Shown here in pieces: positions 16,445 to 24,960 of a DNA stretch of 64,000 nt. The notes below the pieces were generated by a model. The model searched no databases. It was not told the origin of the DNA and saw only the letters and a list, made by a program, of their open reading frames with translations. How positions within the stretch are numbered: position 1 is the stretch's first letter; each line of letters opens with the position of its first letter. The stretch is from positions 1 through 64,000 of the forward strand of contig NZ_FRDF01000006.1 in the NCBI RefSeq assembly GCF_900143235.1. The letters run 5' to 3'. The DNA is from Erythrobacter sanguineus. GTDB taxonomy: Bacteria; Pseudomonadota; Alphaproteobacteria; Sphingomonadales; Sphingomonadaceae. Position numbers and translations under genes: made by a program.

Positions 16445-18085
16445 CTAGTCGCAACTTTGCATTTTCTCAACTTTGTAAGAGAGCTGTCGACGCGACAGTC
16501 CCAATTCCCGGGCCGCTTGTGCAACATTGCCGCCAGCAGCATCGATTGCAGACCGTACAATCGCATCTTCTATCGTCGTAAGCGTTGCTCCGTTTTGGCG
16601 AAGTAGTCCCACCATGTGAGAAAGCGAGAAGGGCTCTCCGTCTACAGGTTGCTCTTCGGCGACGCGACCGTCGCAGGTCAGCGTAAGACCGCGACGCACA
16701 TGCACATTATTTGTCCCGATAAAGAGATGACGCAAATCGATGGCCCCGGATTCGTCGGCAAGAAGCACGGCACGCTCGACCATCCGTTCCAACTCCCTGA
16801 CGTTCCCAGGATAATCATGCAATAACAGCGCATTGATTGAACGCGCTGTGAAGCCTTCTACCGTTCGTCCATGACGCTTTGCATATTTACGCCGGAAGTG
16901 CTCCATCAAGCCCGGGATGTCCTCACGCCGCTCTCGCAGCGGCGGAACCCGGATAGGAAGAGTTGAAAGCCGGAAATACAAGTCGGCACGAAAGGTCCCT
17001 TCGCCCATCGCAGCCTCGAGATCGACGTTGGATGCCGCGATCAGGCGGACGTTCACCTGGATGGTCCTGGTGTCACCCACACGCTCAAACTCGCCTTCCT
17101 GGATGGCCCGGAGGACTTTGCTTTGCGCCAGCGGCGAAAGCATCGAAATTTCGTCGAGAAACAGCGTGCCGCCGTCGGCGAGTTCGAATCGTCCCGGCCG
17201 GTCTGCTCCAGCTCCGGTAAAAGCGCCCTTGGCCACGCCGAACAGTTCGGCTTCGATGAGGCCTTCGGGAATGGCTGCACAATTGAGCGCGACAAACGGC
17301 GCATCATTGCGCAGGCTCAGCCGGTGCGCCAGCTTGGCAAACACCTCCTTGCCGACACCCGTCTCTCCGAGAAACAACAGGCTGGCATCGGTTCGCGCCG
17401 TGCGTTCTATCAGGTTGCGTACTGCGTTGAAGCCTGCCGATACCCCGGCGACGAAATGTTTGTCTTGGTGCCGGGACACCGCCGGATCGAGTGGAACCGC
17501 ATTGGTTTCGGCATCGTCCAGCCCCGGCCATTCCGCTTCCGGCTTGCCATGGAGCAGGCACGCTGGATGGCCCATTCCCTGGCACTCGATCTCGCGCATT
17601 ATTATGGGCTGGCCTGCGAATGTGCTCGCAAAACCGCTGGCAAAACCGGTTTGCAACCAGCACACCGGATCAGTGTGGACGCCTTCGGTGGCGAGATGAA
17701 TCCCAGCCTCGATAGAATCGTGTACCAGGAACCGACCTTCAAAATGTCCGTTCTCGGTATCGGTCTCCAAGGTTTCGATTTCTGTCCAGCCGAACCCGGT
17801 CACTGCGTGGGCTTGTGGGCCAACCGCGAAGGCATCAAGGAAACTGCTGCCGGGCCGCAAATGTTTTGCTTCAACCGCGCAACGCGCGCCTTCTGCGAAG
17901 CCCAGTTCCCAAAACAGCCGACGCGCTTTGACAAGGCCCAGTTGAACGACCAGTTCGTTGCGCAACATGGTCAGCGCGGAATTGCTCAACAATACGCAGC
18001 GCTCGCTGTCACGCCAAATGCGTCCTTGCTCAGGCGAAAACCGTAGTCGGCTGGTAAGGTCGGTATAGGCCGGAAGATGCTTCAT
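16445..18085 (-). CDS. Sigma54-dependent activator, XylR/DmpR family
   Basis: 546 residues from the ATG at 18083-18085. An N-terminal XylR_N/V4R sensory region (about 1-185) is followed by a short linker and an AAA+ domain with Walker A G-E-T-G-V-G-K-E (240-247), the sigma54-contacting G-A-F-T-G-A (287-292) and Walker B (305-312). A Fis-type helix-turn-helix ends the protein (A-A-R-E-L-G-L-S-R-R-Q-L-S-Y). Such proteins bind an aromatic effector directly and then activate -24/-12 promoters. The gene is divergent from the RHO/xylMA operon, and the 211-bp gap contains matching sites. It probably also controls its own synthesis. Confidence 0.9.
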   Translation of the reverse strand: MKHLPAYTDLTSRLRFSPEQGRIWRDSERCVLLSNSALTMLRNELVVQLGLVKARRLFWELGFAEGARCAVEAKHLRPGSSFLDAFAVGPQAHAVTGFGWTEIETLETDTENGHFEGRFLVHDSIEAGIHLATEGVHTDPVCWLQTGFASGFASTFAGQPIIMREIECQGMGHPACLLHGKPEAEWPGLDDAETNAVPLDPAVSRHQDKHFVAGVSAGFNAVRNLIERTARTDASLLFLGETGVGKEVFAKLAHRLSLRNDAPFVALNCAAIPEGLIEAELFGVAKGAFTGAGADRPGRFELADGGTLFLDEISMLSPLAQSKVLRAIQEGEFERVGDTRTIQVNVRLIAASNVDLEAAMGEGTFRADLYFRLSTLPIRVPPLRERREDIPGLMEHFRRKYAKRHGRTVEGFTARSINALLLHDYPGNVRELERMVERAVLLADESGAIDLRHLFIGTNNVHVRRGLTLTCDGRVAEEQPVDGEPFSLSHMVGLLRQNGATLTTIEDAIVRSAIDAAGGNVAQAARELGLSRRQLSYKVEKMQSCD

Positions 18086-18096
18086 GCCGAACCATA

Positions 18097-18112
18097 ACAA
18101 ATATGTGAACCC
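18097..18112. promoter_or_regulatory. Second, degenerate upstream activator palindrome
   Basis: ATAACAAATATGTGAA matches 12 of 16 positions of the perfect palindrome at 18136-18151 and lies 39 bp from it, almost four helical turns. Paired sites are usual for XylR/DmpR-type activators. It is only 12 bp from the activator start codon, so binding here could also repress the activator gene. Confidence 0.45.
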
Positions 18113-18135
18113 AGCGCTATATCATCTCTCCAGAC

Positions 18136-18151
18136 TTGACAGATATGTCAA
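18136..18151. promoter_or_regulatory. Upstream activator palindrome
   Basis: TTGACAGATATGTCAA has perfect TTGACA/TGTCAA arms around a 4-base centre. XylR/DmpR-family sites have the same TTGA...TCAA architecture. It lies 64 bp upstream of the -24 element at 18216, a suitable distance for looping contact with sigma54 RNA polymerase. Confidence 0.6.
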
Positions 18152-18194
18152 TCGTCGGGAGGGCGAACAGACGGGTAATCAGTTACAATGATGA

Positions 18195-18207
18195 AAACAA
18201 ACTGATT
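18195..18207 (-). promoter_or_regulatory. Possible IHF site
   Basis: The minus strand reads AATCAGTTTGTTT, matching the WATCARNNNNTTR consensus at all but the last position. It lies between the activator palindromes and the -24/-12 promoter, where IHF bends DNA at XylR-type promoters. Confidence 0.35.
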
Positions 18208-18215
18208 TCCGAGAC

Positions 18216-18230
18216 TGGCACATTCCGTGC
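18216..18230 (+). promoter_or_regulatory. Sigma54 (-24/-12) promoter of the RHO/xylMA operon
   Basis: TGGCACATTCCGTGC has the invariant GG (18217-18218) and GC (18229-18230) separated by exactly 10 bases, with a perfect TGGCAC -24 element. It is 66 bp before the first start codon of the operon. With the divergent sigma54 activator gene and its palindromes next to it, this is a strong assignment. Confidence 0.75.
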
Positions 18231-18296
18231 TTAAGAGGCTATAACTCAAGATAGACTGACCAAAAAAACAGCGGCAGCGAGTGAGTGGAGAGAGCA

Positions 18297-19643
18297 ATGG
18301 ATGTTTCCGACCTGGTCGATACGACGACAGGCCGTCAAAAGCGGACGATCTACTCGAACGAGGAGCTCTACAAACAGGAGCTTGAACGCATTTTCGGTCG
18401 CTGCTGGCTGTTCCTCGTTCACACCAGCCAGATCCCCAAAGCTGGTGACTATTTCCGCACCTTCATGGGCGAGGACGACGTCATCGTCATTCGCCAGAAA
18501 GACGGGTCGATCAAGGCCTTCCTCAACAGCTGCACCCACCGCGGGAACCGCATTTGCCGCGCCGATCGCGGCAATGCCAAGGCCTTTACCTGCAATTACC
18601 ATGGCTGGTCGTTCGCGCCAGACGGGTCGCTCGCCGGGGTTCCGCTGGAAAACGAGGCCTATTTTGGCGAACTGGACCGCAGCAAGCTGGGCCTGGTTCA
18701 GGTAACCCATGTTGCCGAATACAAGGGCCTGGTCTTCGGCTGCTTCGATCCAGATGCGCCCTCGCTCGAGGATTACCTTGGCGATGCAAAATTCTTCCTC
18801 GATGTCTGGCTGGATGCGATGCCAGGCGGAACTTCGCTTCTCGGCGAAACCCAGAAGATGGAGCTGGGCAGCAACTGGAAGCTGCCGGTTGAGAATGTCT
18901 GCGGCGATGGCTACCATCTGGGTTGGGCGCATGCCGGAGCGATGTCGGCCGTCCAGTCGATGGACCTTGCTGGTCTCAGCGTCGGCAACTCGAGTACCAA
19001 CCTCGAAGGCGGGCTTTCCGTCGCCGGAATGAACGGCCACATGGCGCTGACCTCGCTCGACGGGGTTTCGGGCTACGCCTTCTACCCCGAACCGAAGCCC
19101 ATGATGGATTATCTGGAGGCCAATCGTCCCACGGCGATCGAGCGGTTGGGCAAGGTGCGCGGCGAACAGCTGTGGGGTTCGCAGATCAACATCACGATTT
19201 TCCCCAACCTCCAGTTCCTGCCAGGCCTGAACTGGTTTCGGGTCTATCATCCGAAGGGTCCGGGCAAGCTCGAGCAATGGACCTGGGCGATGGTGGAAAA
19301 CGACATGCCCGAAGAAATGCAGGCAACGATCCTCGACAATCAGTGCCTAACCTTCGGTCTCGCTGGTCTGTTCGACAATGACGATGGCGACAATCTCGCT
19401 GCCTGCACCGAACAGTCGCGTGGCTGGCGGACGGCGCAGATGGACGTGTTCACTAACATGGCGCTCGGCCGTTCTGGGCCGCGCGATGGCTTTCCTGGCG
19501 ACATCGCAGCCGGATTGGTGAGCGAGCACAACCAGCGCTATTTCTATCGCCGCTGGCAAGAACACATGCAGGCTGAAAGCTGGGCCGAGGTTCCCACCTA
19601 CAACATTAACTCGCTCTCCGTTGAGGAGCCTGAGAATGCTTGA
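18297..19643 (+). CDS. Aromatic-ring-hydroxylating dioxygenase alpha subunit (set 2)
   Basis: 448 residues from the ATG at 18297, eight bases after GGAGAGAG. The Rieske centre is C79-x-H81 and C99-x2-H102 (Y-H-G-W). The catalytic iron site is D204, H207 and H212 (G-D-G-Y-H-L-G-W-A-H). Length and the L-N-S-C-T-H-R-G-N and E-Y-K-G-L-V-F-G blocks place it in the naphthalene/biphenyl/toluene group of RHOs, which add both atoms of O2 to unactivated rings. It is the first gene behind the sigma54 promoter and is followed by its beta subunit with 8 bases of overlap. The exact substrate is not determinable. Confidence 0.88.
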   Translation: MDVSDLVDTTTGRQKRTIYSNEELYKQELERIFGRCWLFLVHTSQIPKAGDYFRTFMGEDDVIVIRQKDGSIKAFLNSCTHRGNRICRADRGNAKAFTCNYHGWSFAPDGSLAGVPLENEAYFGELDRSKLGLVQVTHVAEYKGLVFGCFDPDAPSLEDYLGDAKFFLDVWLDAMPGGTSLLGETQKMELGSNWKLPVENVCGDGYHLGWAHAGAMSAVQSMDLAGLSVGNSSTNLEGGLSVAGMNGHMALTSLDGVSGYAFYPEPKPMMDYLEANRPTAIERLGKVRGEQLWGSQINITIFPNLQFLPGLNWFRVYHPKGPGKLEQWTWAMVENDMPEEMQATILDNQCLTFGLAGLFDNDDGDNLAACTEQSRGWRTAQMDVFTNMALGRSGPRDGFPGDIAAGLVSEHNQRYFYRRWQEHMQAESWAEVPTYNINSLSVEEPENA

Positions 19644-20163
19644 AATGAACCCTGCCCCGGTCCTGGTAGAGGACATGATCGCTCTGACGCAGCGCCTGTA
19701 TCACGAAGCGCGCCTCCTCGATGCCGAACGCTTCGAGGACTGGCTGGAGCTGCTGTGCGACGATGTTACCTACCGAATGGACCTCAAACGGCGACGCTTC
19801 CGGGCAGATCGGTCGCCGCCAGCGGCAGTCGGCGCTGGCGTTGTTTTTAACGAGAACTTTGCGCGGCTTAAACTCAGGATCGATCGCCTGCGCTCGGGAT
19901 ATGTGTGGGCCGAGGATCCACCCAATTTCGTGCGCCGCGTCATTTCGAACGTCGAAATCGAACCTGCGGATGCCGAAAACGAGGTGATCGTGCACTCGGT
20001 CATCGTCATTCATCGCAACCGCATCGACGGCTTGGCGCGTCAATTTACTGCGGGGCGCACCGACCGGTGGCGCCATGGAACGAAGGGCTGGTGCCTCGCT
20101 GCGCGTGACATCGCGCTTGACCATGCGGTGCTGCCAGACAGCAACATCAACGTGTTTTTCTAG
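19636..20163 (+). CDS. Aromatic-ring-hydroxylating dioxygenase beta subunit (set 2)
   Basis: 175 residues. The start at 19636 has GAGGAG 9-14 bases upstream and overlaps the alpha stop by 8 bases; a second ATG lies three codons in. Typical small-subunit blocks are Y-H-E-A-R-L-L-D, F-E-D-W-L-E-L-L, W-A-E-D-P-P-N-F-V-R-R-V-I-S-N-V and the terminal L-P-D-S-N-I-N-V-F-F. The W-x-E-D-P and the R-x-x-x-N-V pair are characteristic of the naphthalene/biphenyl group, in agreement with the alpha subunit before it. Confidence 0.88.
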   Translation: MLEMNPAPVLVEDMIALTQRLYHEARLLDAERFEDWLELLCDDVTYRMDLKRRRFRADRSPPAAVGAGVVFNENFARLKLRIDRLRSGYVWAEDPPNFVRRVISNVEIEPADAENEVIVHSVIVIHRNRIDGLARQFTAGRTDRWRHGTKGWCLAARDIALDHAVLPDSNINVFF

Positions 20164-20188
20164 AAGAAATTATCGGGAGAAGAATGAC

Positions 20189-21556
20189 ATGCGTATCGAA
20201 CGGATCGGCCGCGAGCCGGATTTTTCGCGTTACATGGATCTCAAGGAAGGCTGGCTCGACCGCCGAATCTTCAGCGATGCCGAGATTTACGAGGAAGAAC
20301 TGTACCGCATCTTCGCACGGTCCTGGCTGTTCGTGGCCCACGAAAGCCAGCTGCCCAAGGCAGGCGATTTTCTAACCACCCACATGGGCGAAGACGCCGT
20401 GATCGTCGCGCGTCAGCCTGATGGCTCAATCAGGGTTTTCCTGAATTCCTGTCCGCATCGCGGCAACAAGGTGTGCTTTGCCGACGCCGGAAACACCCGC
20501 CGGTTTGTCTGCAATTACCACGGCTGGGCCTTTGATACCGGCGGTGAACTGAAAGGCATGCACGAGGAATATTGCTACGACGAAAACGATATCGATCGGA
20601 AAAAGAACGGCTTGAAGCAGGTAGCCCGGGTTGCCAGTTACAAGGGGCTGGTTTTTGCGACCTTCGCCGAAGACGGCCCGAGCCTCGATGCCTGGCTGGG
20701 CGACTTCCGCTGGTACCTCGACATGCTGCTCGACAACGAAGAAGGCGGCACCGAATTGATCGGCGGCTGCATCAAGTCGGTGATGAACGCCAACTGGAAG
20801 TTCGGCGTCGAGAACTTCATCGGCGATGCCTACCATGCTGGCTGGACCCATGATTCCGGCTGCCGTTCGATGAACAATGGCGAGCCCTTCCCGCCGATCG
20901 ACATGGAAAATTCCTACCATGCCAGCGTTAACGGCCACGGGTGGGAATTCGGCACCGAAGGGGTGGGCGATCTCTTCCTCCTCGGCCGACCGAAGGTTCT
21001 CGAATATTATGAGAAGATCCGCCCCAAGATGGCCCAACGGCTGGGCGAGATGCGCTCGAAGATTTTCGGATCGGTCGCCTCCGCGTCGATTTTCCCCAAC
21101 GTGTCGTTCCTTCCTGGCATTTCGACCTTCCGTCAGTGGCAGCCCAAGGGTCCGATGGAATTCGAGCTCAAGACCTGGGTGATCGTCAACAAAGCGATGC
21201 CAGATGACATCAAGGATGAAATTACCAAGGGGGTCATGCAGACCTTTGGCCCAGGGGGCACGTTCGAGATGGACGATGGCGAGAACTGGAGTAACTGCAC
21301 CACGGTCAACCGCGGTGTAGTGACCCGCCACGAACGCCTGCATTACCGTTGCGGCATATCGCGCCAGATCGAGCACGATACGCTGCCGGGCATCGTCTAT
21401 CGCGGGCAGTATAACGACGCCAACCAGCGTGGTTTCTACCAGCGTTGGCTCGATATGATGGAAGCCGACAAGCTGGATGCAATGCCCGAGCGGCCGGAAC
21501 CACGCCTTTCCGGCGTTGGCGAGACGCGCAACCTCCCCGGCCTGTTCGCGCTCTGA
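20189..21556 (+). CDS. Aromatic-ring-hydroxylating dioxygenase alpha subunit (set 3)
   Basis: 455 residues from the ATG at 20189 (GGGAGAAG upstream); an ATG five bases earlier is out of frame. The Rieske centre is C88-x-H90 and C108-x2-H111. The iron site is D213, H216 and H221 (G-D-A-Y-H-A-G-W-T-H). It shares the overall plan of set 2 but differs throughout, so it is an old paralogue rather than a recent duplicate. It is 25 bases after the set 2 beta gene, within the sigma54-controlled operon. Probably a second ring-hydroxylating activity for a related hydrocarbon or its oxidised product. Confidence 0.88.
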   Translation: MRIERIGREPDFSRYMDLKEGWLDRRIFSDAEIYEEELYRIFARSWLFVAHESQLPKAGDFLTTHMGEDAVIVARQPDGSIRVFLNSCPHRGNKVCFADAGNTRRFVCNYHGWAFDTGGELKGMHEEYCYDENDIDRKKNGLKQVARVASYKGLVFATFAEDGPSLDAWLGDFRWYLDMLLDNEEGGTELIGGCIKSVMNANWKFGVENFIGDAYHAGWTHDSGCRSMNNGEPFPPIDMENSYHASVNGHGWEFGTEGVGDLFLLGRPKVLEYYEKIRPKMAQRLGEMRSKIFGSVASASIFPNVSFLPGISTFRQWQPKGPMEFELKTWVIVNKAMPDDIKDEITKGVMQTFGPGGTFEMDDGENWSNCTTVNRGVVTRHERLHYRCGISRQIEHDTLPGIVYRGQYNDANQRGFYQRWLDMMEADKLDAMPERPEPRLSGVGETRNLPGLFAL

Positions 21557-21570
21557 AAGGGATCATTACT

Positions 21571-22122
21571 ATGACACAGAACGCCACGTTGGAACGCCCC
21601 CAGACGGGCCAGAGCGCCTCGCTCGAACTGACGCACGCCTTGACCCAGACGGTCTACCGCGAAGCGCGCATGCTCGACGATGAGAACTATGTCGATTGGG
21701 TCAAGATGCTGGCCGACGATTTGCTCTATCATATGCCCGGCATTGAAACACGCTATCGCCGCGACAAGACCGACCAGGTCAACGACCTGACCCGGATGGC
21801 CTATTACAACGACAATCTGGAGGAGATCAAAAAACGGCTTACGCGGCTGGAAACCGGAACGGCATGGTCAGAGGATCCGGCCACGCGTTACACGCACATC
21901 ATCACCAATGTTGAGGTAGAGCTGACTGAAAAGGCCGGAGAATACCGGGTCTATTCCAACTTCTACGCCTATCGCAATCGCAATGAGCGTGAGGAAGATT
22001 CACTTATCGGCAACCGTGTCGATATCTGGCGCGAAGCGGGAGCTTCATTTCAGCTGGTCAAACGGCGGATCATACTCAAGCATAATGTCCTTCTCAGCAA
22101 GAACCTGAACATCTTCCTTTAG
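21571..22122 (+). CDS. Aromatic-ring-hydroxylating dioxygenase beta subunit (set 3)
   Basis: 183 residues from the ATG at 21571, with GAAAGGGATC upstream; the frame open to 21445 is only an overlap with the alpha gene. Blocks are Y-R-E-A-R-M-L-D, W-S-E-D-P-A-T-R-Y-T-H-I-I-T-N-V and the terminal L-L-S-K-N-L-N-I-F-L. The gene is followed 7 bases later by a large inverted repeat (22130-22167), so transcription or RNA stability may change between this gene and xylM. Confidence 0.88.
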   Translation: MTQNATLERPQTGQSASLELTHALTQTVYREARMLDDENYVDWVKMLADDLLYHMPGIETRYRRDKTDQVNDLTRMAYYNDNLEEIKKRLTRLETGTAWSEDPATRYTHIITNVEVELTEKAGEYRVYSNFYAYRNRNEREEDSLIGNRVDIWREAGASFQLVKRRIILKHNVLLSKNLNIFL

Positions 22123-22129
22123 GGATGCG

Positions 22130-22167
22130 GCGGCACGAAATGCGGAGCCAGTCGCATTACGTGCCGC
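22130..22167 (+). terminator. Strong intercistronic hairpin after RHO set 3
   Basis: Arms 22130-22144 and 22153-22167 pair at 14 of 15 positions around an 8-base loop (A-A mismatch in the stem). There is no T-run downstream, so it is more likely an RNA-processing or stability element, or a weak attenuator, than a full intrinsic terminator. It lies in the 132-bp gap between the RHO genes and xylM. Confidence 0.5.
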
Positions 22168-22254
22168 TAACCATGCGCTCCTTGGCGCGGGGCATTCCTG
22201 CACACGAACAACAATAGAGCTGGCCTGCGGACCGGACGGATCGGAGAGAATAAG

Positions 22255-23358
22255 GTGGACGCATTACGGTATTATCTTGTGCCGATGATGACTCTGACGG
22301 GCATCGCGGGGTTTGTCCTCGGCGGCCCGTTCGTGTGGCTCGGCTTTGGCACCTTCCCGGTGCTGATGATGCTTGACATAGCCCTTCCAAGTGACAGCAA
22401 GATGCGCGCACGCGGCATTTCGTCCGTCGCCGATTTAGCGATCTATCTGCAGCTACCGCTGATGATCGCGCTCTATCTGGTTTTCGCCTACTCGGTTAAT
22501 TCCGGCGCAAATCCGTTGTTAGGGGATGCGGCTTCGGGTTGGCAGATCGCCGGATCGATCGCCAGCCTTGCCTGGCTTTCTGCGGTTCCGACCCTGCCCG
22601 TCGCACACGAGCTGATGCATCGTCGGCACTGGTTCCCGCGCGCGGTCGCAAAGGGGTTGAGCGCCTTCTATGGCGATCCCAATCGCGATATTGCACACAT
22701 TGTCACTCATCATGTGCATCTCGACACGGCGAAAGATAGTGACACCCCCTTGAGGGGGCAGACAATCTACAGCTTCGTGCTTTCGGCCACCTGGGGTTCG
22801 TACAAGGACACCTGGGACAAGCAGGGAGAGATCCTTTCGCGCCTGGGTCATTCGAAATGGAGCTGGCGCAATGCGATGTGGTTGCAACTGGTGCTGGTTG
22901 GCGCAATTATCGGTGCGATGGTCGTTCTCGCGAGCCCGGTTGCTGGCCTGATGACGGTAGCCGCGATGTTCTTCGCCAAAATGCTGGTTGAAGGCTTCAA
23001 CTACTTTCAGCACTACGGCCTGCTGCGGATCGAAGGGGAGCCGATCGCCAAGCATCACGCGTGGAACCATCTTGGCATGATCGTGCGTCCGATTGGGGTG
23101 GAGATCACCAATCACATCAACCACCACCTCGACGGGCACACACCCTTCTACGAGCTGCGACCTGAACCTGAGGCTCCGCAGATGCCGTCATTGTTCTTGT
23201 GCTTCCTGTGCGGACTGGTCCCGCCAATCTGGAACCGGTTCATCGCCCAGCCGCGCCTCAAAGACTGGGACCAGAGGTTTGCATCACCTGGCGAGCGCAA
23301 ACTTGCACAAGCCGCCAACGCGAGGGCCGGTTGGCCGCAGTGGCTCGCCATCGAATGA
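22255..23358 (+). CDS. xylM: Xylene/toluene methyl monooxygenase, hydroxylase component
   Basis: 367 residues starting at GTG, with GGAGAGAATAAG directly before it. It is a membrane di-iron hydroxylase of the XylM/AlkB group: H-E-L-M-H (118-122), H-x3-H-H (148-153), F-N-Y-F-Q-H-Y-G-L-L-R, and N-H-I-N-H-H near residue 285, between several membrane segments. XylM oxidises the methyl group of toluene or xylenes to the benzyl alcohol with electrons from XylA, whose gene follows. No benzyl alcohol dehydrogenase (xylB) follows. Confidence 0.88.
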   Translation: MDALRYYLVPMMTLTGIAGFVLGGPFVWLGFGTFPVLMMLDIALPSDSKMRARGISSVADLAIYLQLPLMIALYLVFAYSVNSGANPLLGDAASGWQIAGSIASLAWLSAVPTLPVAHELMHRRHWFPRAVAKGLSAFYGDPNRDIAHIVTHHVHLDTAKDSDTPLRGQTIYSFVLSATWGSYKDTWDKQGEILSRLGHSKWSWRNAMWLQLVLVGAIIGAMVVLASPVAGLMTVAAMFFAKMLVEGFNYFQHYGLLRIEGEPIAKHHAWNHLGMIVRPIGVEITNHINHHLDGHTPFYELRPEPEAPQMPSLFLCFLCGLVPPIWNRFIAQPRLKDWDQRFASPGERKLAQAANARAGWPQWLAIE

Positions 23359-23410
23359 CACAGTCCACCAACATGACGATGTATCCGTCCGGTCATCTGC
23401 ATGTTACTCG

Positions 23411-23448
23411 AGCGTCGTCCCTCCGGGGATGACGCTTCCTTTTTCTTT
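23411..23448 (+). terminator. Terminator-like hairpin between xylM and xylA
   Basis: Arms 23411-23421 and 23425-23436 form a GC-rich stem (one G-U pair) with a 3-base loop, followed by the T-rich TCCTTTTTCTTT (23437-23448). It has the form of an intrinsic terminator reading rightward. Located about 50 bp before xylA, it could lower xylA expression relative to xylM. Confidence 0.55.
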
Positions 23449-23488
23449 CATCCCACTTGCCGCAGATCGAACAGAATAGATCGCATTC

Positions 23489-24529
23489 ATGTTTTCCTTC
23501 CTGAAAAAACCCAAGCCGAGCAAGGTGACTGTGACCTCCGAAGCGCGGGAGTTGTTTGTCGCCCAAGACAAAACCCTGCTCGAAGCAATGCTCGCCGAGG
23601 GCATGGCCATGCCGCACGATTGCAAAGTCGGTTCGTGCGGAACCTGCAAATTCAAGCTTCTGGACGGCAAGATACGGGAATTAAGTCCCTCCGCGCTGGT
23701 TCTGGAGCGCGACGAACTGTCGGCTGGATACAGGCTTGCTTGTCAGGCCCTACCTCGCTCGGACTTGACGATTGCACTCGACGCTCCCTTGTTGAGCCAG
23801 CAAGCGGTCAAAAACTATCCGGCAACGATTGTCGCAGCCACCCGGCTTTGCCCGGACATCGTAAACCTCATTGTCGAGCTTGACCGACCGCTGTCCTTTA
23901 CCCCAGGCCAGTACGCCGATCTGAGCCTGACTGGCATCGACGGTCCCCGAAGCTACTCCTTCGCATTCGCACCCAAAAACGGGTCGGCAAAGCAGTTGCA
24001 ATTCCATGTCCGCCATGTTCCGGGAGGCGCTTTCACCGACTGGTTGTTTGGCGGTGAACGCATCGGAACGCAGCTGGAGGTGGCGGCGCCCTATGGCGCG
24101 TTCCACCTCAAGCCAAGCAAGGCGCCAATGCTCTGCATTGCGGGTGGCAGCGGCCTCGCTCCGATCATGGCGATTTTGCAGGAGGCCCATGCGCTTGGCG
24201 CCAATCGGCCGGTTATCCTGTTGTATGGTGCCAGGACCAAGGCGCATCTTTATTGCCTTGATGAAATCAGCGCACTCGCCGCCGACTGGAATGCGCCGTT
24301 CGAATTTATACCGGTCTTGTCCGAAGAGACACCGGATAGCCCCTGGCAAGGCGCGCGGGGGTTGGTGACGCAGCAGATCGCCGCCATACCGGACAAGGCG
24401 CAATGTGAGGCCTATCTCTGCGGTCCGCCCGCGATGGTCGACCACGCCGAAACAGAGTTACTCAGCGCGGGCGTGCCTCGCGATGCGATATCAGCAGATC
24501 GTTTCCTCGACCGCAGCAGCGCGCGGTAA
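23489..24529 (+). CDS. xylA: Xylene monooxygenase electron-transfer component
   Basis: 346 residues. The N-terminal plant-type [2Fe-2S] ferredoxin has ligands C45, C50, C53 and C85. A ferredoxin-NADP reductase-like unit follows, with the FAD-binding R-S-Y-S-F motif, an NAD-binding G-G-S-G-L-A-P and C-G-P-P-A-M near the C-terminus. This is the order found in XylA of xylene monooxygenase, which feeds NADH electrons to XylM. It may also serve the RHO pairs upstream, which lack a reductase in the operon. Confidence 0.88.
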   Translation: MFSFLKKPKPSKVTVTSEARELFVAQDKTLLEAMLAEGMAMPHDCKVGSCGTCKFKLLDGKIRELSPSALVLERDELSAGYRLACQALPRSDLTIALDAPLLSQQAVKNYPATIVAATRLCPDIVNLIVELDRPLSFTPGQYADLSLTGIDGPRSYSFAFAPKNGSAKQLQFHVRHVPGGAFTDWLFGGERIGTQLEVAAPYGAFHLKPSKAPMLCIAGGSGLAPIMAILQEAHALGANRPVILLYGARTKAHLYCLDEISALAADWNAPFEFIPVLSEETPDSPWQGARGLVTQQIAAIPDKAQCEAYLCGPPAMVDHAETELLSAGVPRDAISADRFLDRSSAR

Positions 24530-24649
24530 TGTTTGTATACGTTCCTGCACCTGCCATGCTTCCATGGCCTGCCTGCAACGACAGGTTTCGACCAATACGC
24601 CCGCAAAATTTGGCATTCAGCCAAGCACCTTCAACCAGGAAAGAATGAC

Positions 24650-24937
24650 ATGGCAGCTTACGTCATCATTGTAACACAAACGGTTTCAGATCCGGCCCTG
24701 TTGAACCAGTACAAGGAACAGGCAAGAGAGCATCTTCGGGCGCAGGGCATCTCTTTCACCGCGGGTCCAGTTGTGGCCGAAACGCTGGAAGGAACGGCTC
24801 CGCATGGAGCGGTCGTGCTCAAATTCGGAGACCTCAAGCAAGCACAGGACTGGTACAGATCCGACGATTATCAGAAACTTTTGGAAATGCGGCTTTCGGC
24901 TACTTCCAGCACGGCGATTATCGTCGAAGGACCCTGA
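24650..24937 (+). CDS. DUF1330-family small protein
   Basis: 95 residues from the ATG at 24650, with AGGAAAG upstream. It matches the ferredoxin-like DUF1330 fold: Y-V-I-I-V-x-Q-T-V-S-D-P at the start, L-x-x-Y-K-E-Q-A, and A-Q-D-W-Y-R-S-D-D-Y-Q near the end. The fold resembles dimeric alpha/beta-barrel monooxygenases and isomerases, but no activity is established. It lies in the same direction as xylMA and is probably co-transcribed. Confidence 0.7.
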   Translation: MAAYVIIVTQTVSDPALLNQYKEQAREHLRAQGISFTAGPVVAETLEGTAPHGAVVLKFGDLKQAQDWYRSDDYQKLLEMRLSATSSTAIIVEGP

Positions 24938-24960
24938 ATAAAATAGCAAGAGAAGCCGAA

